From contig DBTW01000102.1 in NCBI GenBank assembly GCA_002307245.1, forward strand, positions 3,611 through 10,778: a stretch of DNA of 7,168 nucleotides, given 5' to 3'. The notes under the pieces were generated by a model. That model was given only the letters and a program-made list of their open reading frames with translations. It searched no databases and was not told the origin of the DNA. How positions within the stretch are numbered: the stretch's first letter is position 1; each line of letters starts with the position of its first letter. The position numbers and the translations under genes are program-made. Shown one piece after another: positions 5,995 through 7,168 of the stretch. This stretch comes from Spirochaetaceae bacterium UBA1306. Its GTDB lineage: Bacteria; Spirochaetota; Spirochaetia; Treponematales; Rectinemataceae.

Positions 5995-6970
5995 CTGCCT
6001 TGATGATTCCTTGCTATATCTTCCCTATGGGATGGGCCATATCTGTATATCTGCAGTCGATGGACAGGTTATTCAAAAAGAAACAATAATACCCGGGCTT
6101 GAGCCGGACAGAATATATATTGACAGCAATGGCTCAAGACGGCAATCGTCATTGCTTGAGGACGGATGCCTCACTATAATTCCCACATTATCCTGCAATG
6201 AGCGTTGCATTATTTGCCCACAATGCAAAGAGAGCTCCGGGGTTGGTGCTTTATCGGCCAGCATCGTTAGTTCGATCGATTATTCAAGGATACACCAAGT
6301 CTATATAACAGGGGGCGAACCATATATAGCAGCTGAACTCCTTTCCGAAATCGTGGCCCGCATCCCAAATGACATAGAGATTTCCATACTGACAAATGGA
6401 ACCCTTAACCTGCTTGAATCACCTTTTTTACTCCGCGATCGACTCCGATTCTGCATCCCACTCTATGCAAGCATCAGCGATCTCCATAACCGGATTGTTG
6501 GCTATTGTGGATTTTATAAAACGATTAAGAATCTTTTCCATCTTGGGAACAACAACATCGTCGTAGAACTTCGTAATGTAATAACAAAGCAAAATTACAC
6601 CAATCTTCCTCTTTTCGCTCACTACGTCTGCAACAACCTCCCATTTGTGGCCAATGTTGCCTTAATGGGGCTTGAATTAATCGAAAATGCAGAAAAAAAC
6701 TCTAGCGCTCTCTGGGTAGACCCGACTGACTATAATCAATACTTACTAGAAGCAGTAAACATGCTCATCGACTTCAAGATTCCATGCAGTTTATTCAATA
6801 TGCCACTATGTACTCTTCCCAATGAATTATACAACCTTCATGTTGCATCAATATCTCCATGGAAGCGTCGCTACCTTGAAAAATGCAAGCACTGCAACAT
6901 TCAGAATAAGTGCGGAGGTATGTTTTTCTCATCTGCCTCAGCTTATAGTCACTATATCAATCCTCATTAA
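5987..6970 (+). CDS. hxsC: Second radical SAM maturase of a His-Xaa-Ser system (HxsC-like)
   Basis: Predicted cytosolic radical SAM enzyme paired with HxsB. The 327-residue protein has an N-terminal 60-residue lead-in, then IPTLSCNERCIICPQC with the CxxxCxxC cluster site Cys70, Cys74 and Cys77; another Cys80 follows directly. TGGEPYI (108-114) is the GGEP motif and ILTNGTL (134-140) a typical core strand-loop. The C-terminal segment has Cys267 and Cys275 (IPCSLFNMPLC), then SISPWKRRYLEKC with Cys300, Cys303 and Cys309 leading into CGGMFFSS. This Trp/Tyr-spaced Cys cluster is what I recall for HxsC. The start lies inside the end of hxsB. AGGAG at 5974-5978, eight bases upstream, selects it and implies translational coupling. 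This gene is the most AT-rich of the window. The division of labour between the two radical SAM enzymes is not evident from sequence. Confidence 0.85.
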   Translation: MSDCLDDSLLYLPYGMGHICISAVDGQVIQKETIIPGLEPDRIYIDSNGSRRQSSLLEDGCLTIIPTLSCNERCIICPQCKESSGVGALSASIVSSIDYSRIHQVYITGGEPYIAAELLSEIVARIPNDIEISILTNGTLNLLESPFLLRDRLRFCIPLYASISDLHNRIVGYCGFYKTIKNLFHLGNNNIVVELRNVITKQNYTNLPLFAHYVCNNLPFVANVALMGLELIENAEKNSSALWVDPTDYNQYLLEAVNMLIDFKIPCSLFNMPLCTLPNELYNLHVASISPWKRRYLEKCKHCNIQNKCGGMFFSSASAYSHYINPH

Positions 6971-7060
6971 AATACAGAGCCGAGTCTAGTTATGCGAAAA
7001 GCAGAGTCCATTGACGGTCGCCTTCATACAACATCTCAGAAAACCGTCGGCAGCGGCGGT

Positions 7061-7103
7061 ATAAAAAGGACCGCTGAGGAGGCGCTAGCCCCCTCAGCGG
7101 TCC
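7061..7103 (-). terminator. Strong intrinsic terminator for a minus-strand gene at the right edge
   Basis: A 12-bp perfect stem (GGACCGCTGAGG 7068-7079 with CCTCAGCGGTCC 7092-7103) is extended by one A-C mismatch and three more pairs, closing on a four-base GCTA loop. On the minus strand it is immediately followed by UUUUU then AU (7067 down to 7061), the textbook layout. On the plus strand no U-tract follows, so it chiefly serves the gene entering from the right, though it may also hinder read-through from hxsC. Confidence 0.85.
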
Positions 7104-7135
7104 CTCATCGACTTAGCGCCTATTCCTAGCTTATA

Positions 7136-7168
7136 TCACTTCGCGACGAAGAGCGGCATTATGTGCCG
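7136..7168 (-). CDS. C-terminal ten codons of an unidentified minus-strand gene (partial)
   Basis: Read on the minus strand from the window edge, the frame gives RHIMPLFVAK followed by TGA (7138-7136). The codons are mostly C/G-ending (CTC, TTC, GTC, GCG, AAG), as in gnd, kdgK and uxuB, and unlike the hxs genes. A strong minus-strand terminator begins 32 bases downstream, which supports a real gene end here. Another frame is also open to the edge and stops nearby, so the frame is not certain. Too little is visible to name a product. Confidence 0.45.
   Translation of the reverse strand, partial: RHIMPLFVAK

Noticed and set aside
7013..7048. Six-base inverted repeat GACGGT/ACCGTC downstream of hxsC as an hxsC terminator
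   Set aside because: The stem is short, the loop is 24 bases and no U-tract follows; it is likely chance.
1..7168. CRISPR arrays, tRNA or rRNA genes, insertion sequences, riboswitches
   Set aside because: No spaced direct repeats, no tRNA cloverleaf or rRNA-like stretches, no transposase frame, and no leader matching a riboswitch I recognise.

Overview
The window looks like a piece of a GC-rich bacterial chromosome. Most of the left side (1-3818) encodes central sugar-acid metabolism with strongly C/G-ending codons. The right side (about 3900-7000) is visibly more AT-rich and holds a self-contained gene cassette. The kinase and the mannitol-dehydrogenase-family enzyme resemble the long versions I associate with Spirochaetes and Firmicutes. 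A GC-rich spirochaete-like host is possible, but that is recollection and not proof.

Layout. Positions 1-885 hold the 3' part of gnd (6-phosphogluconate dehydrogenase, 5' end outside the window). A 240-bp gap follows, mostly filled by a long imperfect palindromic repeat element. Positions 1126-3818 hold a translationally coupled pair, kdgK (2-keto-3-deoxygluconate kinase) and uxuB (fructuronate reductase), whose ATG and TGA overlap. These two enzymes sit before and after mannonate dehydratase in glucuronate breakdown. Together with gnd they fit a sugar-acid, Entner-Doudoroff and pentose-phosphate neighbourhood. A 13-bp GC-rich hairpin lies after uxuB.

The notable part is 3978-6970, a His-Xaa-Ser (Hxs) type radical-SAM modification cassette. 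On the minus strand is a secreted protein with a signal peptide, six tandem His-Xaa-Ser triplets, a Ser-rich linker and a C-terminal bacterial SH3 domain (hxsA-like). Divergently, on the plus strand, are two overlapping radical SAM genes. One is a 462-aa enzyme with a SPASM-like Cys-rich C terminus (hxsB-like). The other is a 327-aa enzyme with its own C-terminal Cys cluster (hxsC-like). The likely model is that HxsB and HxsC post-translationally modify the His-Xaa-Ser array of HxsA, which is then exported. The chemistry is not readable from the sequence. The small fourth member of the known system, HxsD, is not seen here. The 97-bp divergent intergenic region carries promoter-like elements for both directions that overlap each other.

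At the right edge the composition returns to GC-rich. A strong minus-strand intrinsic terminator (7061-7103) follows what looks like the last ten codons of a minus-strand gene entering from beyond the window.
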